Positions 24,506 through 34,860 of a stretch of 64,000 nt of DNA are shown here, one piece after another. The first letter of the stretch is position 1, and each line of letters begins with the position of its first letter. The notes under the pieces are model-generated. The model was not told the DNA's origin, made no database searches, and saw nothing but the letters and a program-made list of their open reading frames with translations. The stretch lies in NCBI GenBank assembly GCA_944472155.2, contig OX235271.1, forward strand, positions 106,095,256 to 106,159,255. Direction: 5' to 3'. Origin of the DNA: Trichobilharzia szidati (Eukaryota > Platyhelminthes > Trematoda > Strigeidida > Schistosomatidae). Made by a program: the position numbers and the translations under genes.

Positions 24506-24704
24506 TAACTCCATATCATTGTGAGACCCGAAGGAGCTTCACTAAACTTCATTCACATATTCTTATCACGAAATGTGGCAACTTGAACTTTATTTTTCAA
24601 CAACACGCTTAGCTGAACAAAGTTCAAGTTGCCACATTTTGTGATGCAAATAAGCGAATAAAGTTTAATGAAGCTTTCTCGGGTCTCACGATGATAAAGA
24701 GTTA
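24506..24704. repeat. Fold-back repeat with ~83-bp imperfect arms
   Basis: Positions 24506-24588 and 24622-24704 are reverse complements with scattered mismatches (about 83% identity over the inner 72 positions) and a 33-nt spacer. Shared blocks include 'gtgagacccga' and 'aatgtggcaacttgaac'. A 90-codon - strand frame (24825-24553) covers the right arm and spacer; its upstream half (VHKYEDLQWL...VQKLLLYIVHR) looks protein-like but is unidentified. The left arm may therefore be an inverted duplicate of part of an old coding sequence. Confidence 0.8.
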
Positions 24705-25316
24705 AATTTCCATTAATTCTGTGAACGATGTAGAGTAAAAGTTTCTGCACATCAGTTCTTGGCAATCTTAGGATGTCAACCAGCCACTGTAAATCTTCAT
24801 ACTTGTGAACAGTTGATGGCTCCATGTGTCGGTGCCACGGAATGACTTAAGCATCCCTAATTGCTTGTGGAGGAAAGTGGTGACCTAAAATTGCTTTATA
24901 TACGCCTAAACCATCCTACTCGGTAAAAATTGGCTTGTCGATTTACCCTTTCTATTCAACATTTTCACTAACATCATTACTGGTTTCTCTGTTGATTTTC
25001 TGAATGTGAGGAATTGAACAAACACTTATGATCTCTGTTTTTTACCTGCATTTATAGGCAATCCTTCTAACACCCGTAAAGTAAAACAAACAGCTGTACA
25101 ACATACCCGTTGCTAAGTTTGTGTAACAGCTTCCGTTACAATTATTGGACGAAGTGCGTGGAGCTCAAGCGTCCTCGGGGCGAGAACTATTATTGATTAA
25201 TTTGTGGTTGTTTCCACTTATTAGGCGACCAAAACGCTCAGTCAGGTGTTTCGAAGCTAATCTTAGATTCAAATTATAAGGATACAATGCCTATGTTAAT
25301 CCTCGCGATATATATA
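24705..25316. other. Mostly unannotated; part of an unidentified frame
   Basis: The segment 24705-24825 holds the upstream half of the unidentified - strand frame that starts MEPSTVHKYEDLQW. No splice sites or domain were recognised. The rest shows nothing. Confidence 0.35.
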
Positions 25317-25945
25317 TATATATATCGCCTCCAAAGCCTCAGGATGGTCGGGGGTGGGTGCCTTGCGCTGCGGGTTGGCCACCCCTCCGCACACCTCTTG
25401 AAATGCTTCCATATGACCGGGCGTCCTACATAGCCTCTCCTGAGGAAGTCCTACTCACTGCCTTCACGTGGCGGAGGTGTTTTTCACCAAAGTGAGAGGG
25501 CGAAAGCGGATGCCCGGCGCTCTTCACCGGGTTGACTGTCCATTGGATGACAGTCTAGGGGAGATGGCTAAACCCTGATTCCAAACCTCCAACGACTGGC
25601 GTATGAAGCTCACTGGAGCTCACCGGCAGACGTATGGACAAAGGGCTTGTTGGATGTCCTGGATGTCTGGCCCCATTCAAAAAGGCGTATGAACCGAACT
25701 CCGGCTGCCAATGGATAGTGGACTCCCTACTCCACTCCTACTGCCTTGTAGGTCACACTTGGTTGTGTAAAGGCTAGAGCTGCACTCTCAAACAAAAGGC
25801 CGAGTGGTTCTGGGGACATCACTCGTACCAAATTCCCATGAAACTTCGTAAACTCTCTTCGTCAGATCGCTGCGCCTGGGTAGCGATGATTTGAGAAGTT
25901 CATGAAGCCGGCTCATCCTTCCGTAGGAGATAGCCGAAGCAAAAA
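25317..25945 (+). repeat. GC-richer repeat family E, copy 3
   Basis: The ~620 bp block from 'gcctccaaagcctcaggatgg' to 'ggagatagccgaag' is nearly identical to 42601-43230, with small indels only, and is more distantly related to 31985-32480 (reverse) and 41391-41860. It ends in an A-run that passes into (TA)n. The relation to a 3' A-rich tail suggests a retroposed, non-autonomous element. Open frames in it differ between copies, so they are probably not coding. Confidence 0.8.
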
Positions 25946-26640
25946 AAAAAAAAATATATATATATATATCTGCAGAGATCCAGTTTCTCTTTGAAAGCGT
26001 TCACCGATGGAGCTGTTACTGCTGAATCAGGTAAGGAGTTCCAGTCGTTGACCACTCTGTGAGAGAATCTAAACTCCAAACGTATTTTATTCGACCTCGG
26101 TTTGAGCACCTTCTTCTGGTGACCCCGTAAATGTATCCTAGAGGGAGAGAAAAGGTTTGAAAGGTCAATCCCTAAATCACCCTTGAATATACGGTAAGCC
26201 AAAATTAAGTCACCTCTCCTCCTTCGGTATGATAATGGGAAGAGATTTAAATGCTCCATCCTCATGTCATAAGGAAGGTGCGAGATACCACTAACTAATT
26301 TCGTTCCTACCCTCTGTACTCTTTCCAGAGTACGTGCCTCTTTTTTGAAGCGTGGACTCGCCGCTTGTATGCAGTACTCTAGATGAGGCCTGACATATGT
26401 TGCATAGAGTACTTGGAACATACCCTCGTCTAATCGTTTGAAAGCCCTTCGAAGTGCCCAAAGCATTCGAAAAGCCTTAGCTGTGGCTCGATTACAGTTT
26501 GCCGTTGTTTTTAAGTCATGGCTAACAATAATTCCTAAGTCCTTTTGTTCCCTAACATCTGGCAGTTCTGTGTCCCCCATGGAGTACGACGTGTAAGACT
26601 TCTGACCTAGGTGCATTATTGCGCTTTTCTGTGGAGCTTT
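25900..26640 (-). mobile_element. CR1-type non-LTR retrotransposon, 3' end with RT C-terminal frame
   Basis: A 238-codon - strand frame (26616-25900) is open throughout. It contains REQKDLGIIVSHDLK, LWALRRAFKRLDEGMFQVLY, YVRPHLEYCIQAASPRFKKE and RVVNDWNSLPDSAV, the C-terminal region of CR1/jockey-clade reverse transcriptases. It is 5'-truncated near 26640, as is usual for LINE copies. The final residues run into (TA)n, which is probably the element's 3' tail, so the last ~20 codons are not original protein. The intact frame suggests a fairly recent insertion. Confidence 0.88.
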
Positions 26641-28010
26641 AACTTACCACTAGACTATAGGAACGTGATTGAAGTGGTTTGTTGACTTCTACTTATCGCT
26701 TCTAGAATAGTATCTAATACTTGGGAAAGTCGGTTGGTTCTTGTTCCACAGTAGTCATTGTGGAACGTTGAGCAAAACTACATATGTTTACTTTGACACA
26801 GAATTTCGTGGAGACGGAGTCGATAACATTTGACACCAGATGTTCCCTAGTTAGGCTCTTTCAGAAACTATCTTGGAACTTTACTTAAACGTGATATGTT
26901 GGACACTACTTAGTGAAATATGTAAAAGAGTGGCTAGTATAGCGTCACAATATCTGTTGTTCACTTCAATTTACCCTTTCTAGTTCACGCTAGCATTTCA
27001 CCCTACTGTGGTCAATTTGCGGTTATCAAAATTGTCGATCAGGTGTACGTCTTTTCGTGTGATTCTGTATTCGAAAGCGTTGTTAGATGTTACTGTAACT
27101 ACAATAGAAAGCGATGTTGACGAAGTAAGTATATCAATAAGTAATATTGGTTTTGCTTGACCGAGATTATTTTGGCATTGAAAATATTTGCTTAAGAACA
27201 AAAAGGAATAACACCAATGTATTGCTACTGCGTCGATCTGGCAGATTGAAATTTAAAGGAGTATTGATATGTTAGGAAACTTGTAAACCATTCGGTCGAA
27301 TAGTCGAGGAGCTAAGACTTCTATTTTGAATATAGATAGTCCTTTGAACAATTTCACTTTCGAGCCTATATATACTACTGGTTGATATGAGTAGCTAGGG
27401 TCCAATTATGTCAACGAGCTGAGTTTGCTTGCCAGATCGATGTTATATAAACATCAGGAAACCATCTCAGACGGGGTATATCAGCTGTGTACCCGGTTCA
27501 AATTCGCTTTCTGAGTTAGGTGTTTGAGGTTATTTTGCTTGATTGCCATTCAGGGTATGAAGTAAGTCACATACTGTAATCTTAATATTCTGGCCTCCTA
27601 ATTGAAGCCATAGCTAATTCCCACCTAGAACCGTGCAATATGCGAAAAACTTTTAAGTGTGCTTACATCGTTCATCTAAAAGATAATAATCCAAAACGAG
27701 CAGGAAGCCCAGAAGTGGTTGTACGTATGATAAAGCCGAATCAGTTATTTTTCGATCTATAATCAGATGCCTAGAACATTAAACTGGAGAAATCCTCATG
27801 GTGATACTGACCTCGGTGAACCGAACTTTATTTTAACGGAATTAACGAGACCCTAATGATTTTTATTTTAGATGTGGGCTTTACACCATAACCACGTGAT
27901 TTGAAAATCTGAATGGTCAGTAATAAATAAATTGTACAACTTTCTACAGTTTCATAACTTTTGATTTGATGGAACAACTAATCACTGGCGGTAAATTGTA
28001 ATGTCCCGAC
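26641..28010. other. No recognisable gene
   Basis: Unique-looking AT-rich sequence with only short frames. Nothing was recognised. Confidence 0.45.
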
Positions 28011-28150
28011 CGACAACTTTTGCCTTGACGCGGTGGACGGATTTCCATATCGCAATGACTATGCGAGCTATACCAGCTGGAACTTATGTGTTGCTACCAT
28101 ACCAGGAAGATTGTTTGGATAGCGATTAGACTAAAAGCAACTGCTGTCGT
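28011..28150 (-). repeat. Repeat family C, copy 1
   Basis: The reverse complement matches 48880-49110 through 'cgctatccaaacaa', 'catggtag' and the cytosine/guanine-rich 'gaccaccacgtcaaggta'-like end. It lies immediately before the RTE fragment. Confidence 0.5.
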
Positions 28151-28159
28151 AGTGTAAAT

Positions 28160-29080
28160 TGTTTAGTCTATGTGGAGGTCTGTGGGCGAAGTCGTATTGT
28201 TGCTAAATGGGGATGTACGATATTCCCCTCAGATGACCAGAAAGCCAGCTATGCTATATTCACCCTTCGACAGATTCTAGAACATAATGGTACTTACTGG
28301 CACCCAAAACTCAACAAATTTCTTCACCTGAAGGTTGCATTCCACTCCGTTAACCGAGATGTGCTATGGCACGAGTGGCAGTAAAGCAGGCACTGAGAGA
28401 GTTTTTCGCACTAATCAAGGCATTCTACTCGGACTCACGCAGCCGTGTAAGAGCTTATGGAGAGTTGTCTTCTGAAGTGATGACAACCAGAGGTATTCGT
28501 CAGGGATGACCATTGTTCTTATTTTCGTTTAATTTTATCAAAGATGTACTATTGGAGTTGACTCTAACTGAGTTCAGCTACTTAGAGGTTGACTTGTTGC
28601 CAGGTTTACAGCCTCGGAGAATTAGAGTATGCGGGTGATACTTTTCTCCTAGGTGGAGATGCTTATAAAATCCAGAGCCTTCTGAACGCATTGAACAGAA
28701 GTCTTCGGACGTCTGACATGTGATTCGCTCCAGTCAAATATGAGATGATGCTGCAGAACTAGACCGCATCGACGCCACACTTAGAGATACTAAGTGAAGT
28801 GGTTGAGCATGCTGGCCACTTCACTTGTTTGGGAAGTTGCCTCAACCCCAATGGACGAAATTTCAGTGTGAATACAAAAGACTCATGTGGCATTCGCTAA
28901 CATACGTCATCTCTGGGGGAGACATGATATCAGGCTATCGACCAAACGACGCGTAGTTAGGCGTACAGCGTTGGGTAAGGAGGAAAATTCGACCGATGGT
29001 TTTTCTAGGCTGAATCAACTGAGATGGGTAGAACGTGTTTGCGCATGCCTTCCTCAGCTGGCTAATGTTAGCTAATATAA
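28160..29080 (+). mobile_element. RTE-type non-LTR retrotransposon fragment 1 (RT domain)
   Basis: Around 28250-28385 the frame reads IFTLRQILEHNGTYWHPKL followed by HLKVAFHSVNRDVLW, matching the RTE reverse transcriptase around motif A (F-L-D-L-K-A-A-F-D-S-V-D-R). The expected catalytic aspartate positions have changed (D to H and D to H/N). Downstream pieces read SRVRAYGELSSE, TRGIRQG and HLFGKLPQP in several frames. The copy is heavily mutated. Confidence 0.8.
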
Positions 29081-29082
29081 GA

Positions 29083-30205
29083 TTAAGTTGGAAAACAGCT
29101 AGTAGTGGTCCAGCCAAGTCTTGGAATCAGTTCATGAATAACTCGACAGTTAGTTTCAGCCACGTAGAGAGGTGTAGGCTGCGTGCTTGTGGTTCCCGGG
29201 ACTCTAAGAACCAGTGGCCGGAGACTATTGGTAATAGTGATAGGGAGTGAAGTGATAGAACATGTTGACCACTTCACCTATTTGGGAAGTTGTATTAGCA
29301 CCAACGGAGTGATTGGCGACGAAATCTCAGCACGGATCCAAAAAGCTCGAGCTGCTTTCGCTAACTTACACCGTCTCTGGCGTAGGCGTGACATCCGGCT
29401 GTCAACCAAGGGACGTGTGTACTGCTTAGCAGTTCGCTCCGTCCTTCTCTATGGCTCTGAAACATGGCCAATACGAGTTAAAGACATGAAAACGTTGACT
29501 GTTTTTGATCATAGATGTCTACGATCTCTTTCTCGCGTTAGGTGGTATAATAAGGTAAGCAATGTTGACGTTAGGGGTAGAGTGTTGGGGAAAGAGGGAA
29601 AATCAATCGAAGAGGCTATGAAGTTACATAGATTGAAATGGCTAGGTCACGTGCTGCGCATGCCTAACCATCGCCTCCCCCGACGGGCATTACTAGCTGA
29701 TATAGGTGCAGGTTGGAAAAGAGTAAGTGGTGGCCAAACAAAAACATAGCATCAATCCATGAAATCCCTGACAGTTAAACTGAGTCAGGTAGGGAGATGC
29801 AGACTTCCGGGTTGGGGCCCGCCCTCGGGACTCTAAGAATCAATAGCTGGAGACAATAGGTGACATGGCTCAAAATCGTTGTCAATGGCGCAGATGTATT
29901 CGGTCTCTGTAATCTACCATACTCCTTTCTACCATTACTCATTCTGTTTCACTCTTATACCTGTCAAAACTCTATTGATTCTCTTCACTCATCTTCTTGT
30001 CTACCTTTGTGTGCTCTTCGGAACGTGGCAACTCGAACTGCTGCACTTTGGTGCCAAGTTCTATGTTGAATCCAGACAGAGACAGACATTTCTGCTTATT
30101 ATAGTTCTTTTCTATCTATTTTCTCTACCTTTGTGTGCTACATGGAGTGTGGCGATTTGAACTGGTACACATGTGTGCATAGTTCTATGCTGAAACCTAG
30201 TCAGT
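29083..30205 (+). mobile_element. RTE-type non-LTR retrotransposon fragment 2 (RT C-terminus and 3' tail)
   Basis: A 188-codon frame (29183-29749) contains HFTYLGSCISTNGVIGDEIS, RRDIRLSTKGRVY, VLLYGSETWPIRVKDMKTL and [20 protein letters not shown], the conserved C-terminal region of RTE-clade proteins. It is followed by the untranslated 3' tail to about 30205, including 'gtggcaactcgaactgct'. The same tail recurs at 35255-35598 (reverse) and 45880-46110. It partly repeats the region encoded by fragment 1 (the two share 'gacatgatatcaggctatcgacca'-like sequence), so two copies sit in tandem. Confidence 0.87.
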
Positions 30206-30722
30206 CAAACTGTAGTATAGTAGCTGGGTACAGGTGATTATTAATAATTGAATCTCGCAGATGATTCATAATACTGTAAGCAGTTTAATTTCTGATCACT
30301 TTGAGGTGAAGAAGAGCCTTTAATTAACTGACTGTTGTACTTAATAACTACTCTTCTTTGTTAAAGTGTTCAAGCAGTACGTTAGCTTTCTATATTATAA
30401 TGGATACAAGTAAACATAAAGTAAGATACACTCTAAACAAGATATTTGTTCTTTTTACCAGAAAATAACAATTTATAAGAGTGTACAAACAAAGCAAATT
30501 GAAAATAAGAATAACGCTAAATATGATTCAGCATATCTGGAATTGAAAATCACAGCTTTATCTCTAAAGTTACCAAGAAATTTAAAAGGATATTAGTTTG
30601 TATGTTTACTCAATGCAAATATTTGTCAATAAGGGCAGAAGAGAATCACATTGTCAGTGGATAAGAAATGAAAGACTTCAAGATGATAAACAAGTGTTGT
30701 TACAAAGCTTGAGAGTTTGATC
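30206..30722. other. 3' flank of the RNF19-like gene
   Basis: AT-rich sequence beyond the stop codon of the - strand gene. No AATAAA was found on the - strand close to the stop, but ATTAAA variants occur near 30283 and 30320. No other gene was seen. Confidence 0.4.
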
Positions 30723-30979
30723 TCAATCCATGGATACTGTTTCGTTTACTACCACAACAGTTTCTGATTCATTATGATTTTCATCCGTCAATTTAATATC
30801 TGTATTCTTCGTCCCGAACTCCTTCACAAGAATGGGACTCACTGACTGGAGCCTCTCTAATTCTGTGGGTTCTAACTGGACTCCATTTTCATGTCGCAGA
30901 AGTGAGCACAATAGACTTATTGGGAGATACAAGTACACGTAACCCAAAAGGATTGGAATAAGCAGACTGAAGGTAAATG
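30723..30979 (-). CDS. RNF19-like exon g: end of membrane region and C-terminal tail
   Basis: The acceptor is 'atcactttgtag', following a long T-rich tract. The exon reads [20 protein letters not shown], close to the conserved PIMLAYVYGVVPIS segment of RNF19A/B, then a hydrophilic 56-residue tail ending at TGA (30723-30725). An upstream Met in the same frame at 31083 is intronic and not the start. Confidence 0.9.
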
Positions 30980-33900
30980 CTACAAAGTGATTGAAAAAAA
31001 TAAAGTGGTTATATGGTTTCAGTAAAACGAGTAACCTTACGAAAACCACGGCAAAACACATAGGACAATGAAAGTTGTTTTCCATGACTTAACCTAGTGG
31101 TGCATAATTACTGGTAAAAAGTACATAGGCAGGTTACTGGAAAGTAACCAGTATAAGTGTTGTCTAGTCGAATATGCCAACTATATTCAATCAATAAAGC
31201 TAGTAATGTGATCACAAAGCTACAAGACTCGCCACTTTTAACTGATGACGTACGTTTGTAAGCAACTGACAAAAAGTCCTGAATGTAGGCTTCGTACATA
31301 CTGGCAATCGTTAGCAAGGTATATTGCGACCCTGGAAGGACTGATTTTCTTCAGAAATTTAAATCCGCGTTACCTAGTGCTGCAGTTACAGAAGTTGTTA
31401 TTGAAATTGGACATCTCTGCTAAGCGACAGACAATTTTATAGTCTAGTAGTACTAAAAGGAAGGCGTTCCAAAGCACAATCTGTTGCTAAGGATCCAATC
31501 TACTTTCGAAAATTTTACTTCTTGCATGCCCGTACTAGGATTAGTCTTCCATATGCTATGGACGTCGCGGTTATTGCAAACTATTTTGTAGATAGGACAA
31601 TTTTGTTTAATTGGACATTTAAACTACAGAGGCTTTCCTGAGTGAATTTGCAGATTTGGTTGCCACTCTAATTGCTGCTGTTCTAGGAATCCTACGCAAG
31701 GTTTCTGATATCCCTCCCTAATATGGCAACAATGGATGCCTTAAATTTTATGTTTATGTCATGATTAAAAGTTTAACCACTATTTTTTAATGTATTTTGG
31801 ACTCAATAGTGAGTTTTAGTTAAGCAACGTCAATGCTCCTTATATCTGTTTGATTCTTTATTGAGGCTTCCTGACGCGCTAGTATGTTTTATGAAACAAA
31901 CTTACTGCCACATCTTCTGCAGTTTCTTTAGTCGCTGAAGGTATAAATGAAATTGTTCCATTACAGAATTATTCTTATCTATTTGTCAAAAAATAAAATC
32001 GGTAAATTATGGACACCAAGACATGCGCTACACAAAATCTCACAGTTTCTACGAGAACTGCCCGGACGCCCAGACCAAAGCAGGTAATTTTCGTAAAAGG
32101 CTACACTCCGAGCCTTTGACTTGAAGTCTGATCGACAAGTCAGTAGAGCAGCGTCAGGACCTGCGTTCCTATGGTTTCCGGTGTCCGAACAAGATTCACA
32201 CGCCATTCGATCCATTCGGATGGTTCTGTATTCCATGTACACTGTCGGTTTGGTATCAGGGTTTCCCAGATCCCCTAGGCAGAATAGCTTGTCCATCAGT
32301 CTGGTTATAAGTACCAAATATTCGCTTTCACCATTTCAGTTTTGTAAGGAACACCCCCGCCACATAAAGACAGTCAATAGGACTTACCTAGGAGAGGCTA
32401 TGAACGTCTGGCCACATGAAGACACTTCCGGAGGAAGACCGAAGTCTACCCATCCTCGGCCGTACCGGTAGGTTCATGGGGCCTTATACCTTACCACTGT
32501 TCCAGTTCCATATATGTATAAAGATATCCATAGGGTATGTAAACTTATGAAATTGGTACTGTATAGACCATGACAAAATTTCAAAGTAATGTAGTAAGTG
32601 GCAGTGCCAGTCAAGTGCATTTACATGATTTATATTTAGCCAATAAATCGACAACCTTACAAATGATAGTACTTTTAAGTTCCATCATACACCATGTGTT
32701 TCAAACACAATCAAACTAATGATGACTGATCATGACGGCAAATGCCTTCCAAAGGTGGACTAAGTACTTAAGGGAATCAGTCAATATGCGAAAAATGACT
32801 GGAACCTGAATTTATAGTTGAAGACTGCTGTCATATTTAAGAATTCAAGGTTTTTTACATGTACCATATCTTCTGGGTTTTAGCCAGACTAATTGCGTTA
32901 TATTGTAAAGAAAATCAAATCAGTTGCATTCCAGAAACGACCTTATAGATGAATATAGGGTGCTTATTAGGGAGAGATTCAGCCATTTGCCGAACAATCT
33001 TTTTTCTTACTATGGGAAAAGACCAAGTATGAATAGGAGAAATATTTCATTTAACACATGTACACATAAAATTCGCAGTAATCTTTCTATTCAGAATGAC
33101 ACGAACTTAATTTCCCTGCAAGCGTTCCGGCAGTTTAAGTGATACAGCATGTATGCAGATAAACAAAATCGGATCGTATAGCGACACAATAAGACGACAT
33201 AAATCCAGTTAAATATCCAATAAAGTGGAAGTTTCATTAGGATTCAATCCTTTTTAAAAATAAGTTCGATATGACTTAATAAAGTTTTTGAAAATACTTA
33301 TTGTGAGTTTTGAAGAAAATGCCAGGCTAAAACTAAACACCATGGATACAAAAACCTACAAATCCATGAATCGGATACTATTAAGGAGTGAACTTTAAGA
33401 TCTAAACAAAGAAGTTTGCACGCTTTCCTCGACAGAATTCCCAGCGAAACTAACTTTATAGACTAATGATAAGTTTTGTTCTGAGAGTTGTTTCTGCACA
33501 CCAACAAAAATTGTCAATCAAGATAAATCTACCCACCTGTTAATACTGGATACAAAATAAGACCAGCGACGACAACCCAGAATACGACAAATCGTCGTAA
33601 ATGTTTGGATTTCGATAGTAACACTCGATTAGCCTGTAAAATGAAGATTAAAAAAAAACAGTAATTACAGTAGTCTAGAGTGACCAGTAGACTTTAGGAA
33701 ATGCTTATCTATGGTATAAAGCATCAGTAACTTATAACGTTGAGATGACGAAGAAAAAAACTAGTATGAATATACTATCACAGAGGTTAAGTTTGATGAA
33801 ATCAATTGGTATACGATGAAAGTCGAAGCTGCATATCCTAGCTTCGACTGCATATGGCACTGGCAGAATACCCCTTTAATCATGTGTATAAAATATCAAT

Positions 33901-34795
33901 AGCAGCATTTCTGTTTAACAAATATGAGATATGGAATACTCAAAAAGGAAATATTGCACCTCCCGTTCTTACTTAAAAATCCTGTATGTTAACGCTGGTA
34001 TGTCTATTAGTGTAACATGATTTCATAATAGAAGTGAAAGGCATAAAGTAATATGGGTAGGTCTGCCTTTACATTCGAACCAATAATCATACTGTTTTGG
34101 TTTCTGTAGTTATTTTGTGTTACAGTGATTAAAAAATAGCGTATTGAAAAGAGTCAGTTCGACTTTCGAACACAACGTTATGAACCAAAAAAGGTTGTGG
34201 ATCAATTTTTAGATTTTGTGTTGAATTTATCTTGAAATAAGGTTAAGAATTATTTGAAATAGTGCTAAAATCGTTTGTACAAACACTGAGAGAGGAAGTG
34301 CACACTGCAGATTTGTTCCTTAGAGAATACACTAGAAACTAACCATACTAAAGTTTAACAAAAAAAAAATAATTGAACTCGCTTGTAAAACCCATACTAA
34401 ATAGAAGAAAGTCAGCACTAACTGTGGAAGATTTATAACAGATTTTTCGCGCAAAACCTTTTTTGATTACTGGAATTTATTTATGTCTATATAATTTGTT
34501 ATAAAATGAATACAGCTACACAAAGAAATACTGACATTTCTAGAAAAAAAAATCAATAATTATTATACCCCACACATTTGCAGACCGTATGTGTTTTCTT
34601 TGAAAGAATTAGAATGTAAAGTCTGAATGAATCATTAGAAAGTTGTTTAGCATAATCTAAGTGTGTGTTGTGAACACTAAAGCCTTGCTTTTATTTCGTA
34701 GAAATGTTAAGATTATTATTGTAAAATGGTTTGACAAAGAATCTGATGCTGGCTGAAATTATTTGATTTACAGTGAAATAAATGGACTTGTTGTG

Positions 34796-34860
<65 letters not shown>

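Noticed and set aside
31108..31317. Possible extra RNF19 exon
   Set aside because: Exons f and g join in phase without it, and the resulting protein follows the RNF19 membrane segment directly.
31979..32317. 112-codon - strand frame in repeat E copy 1
   Set aside because: It is broken by stops and frameshifts in copy 2 at 41391-41860, and no motif is present.
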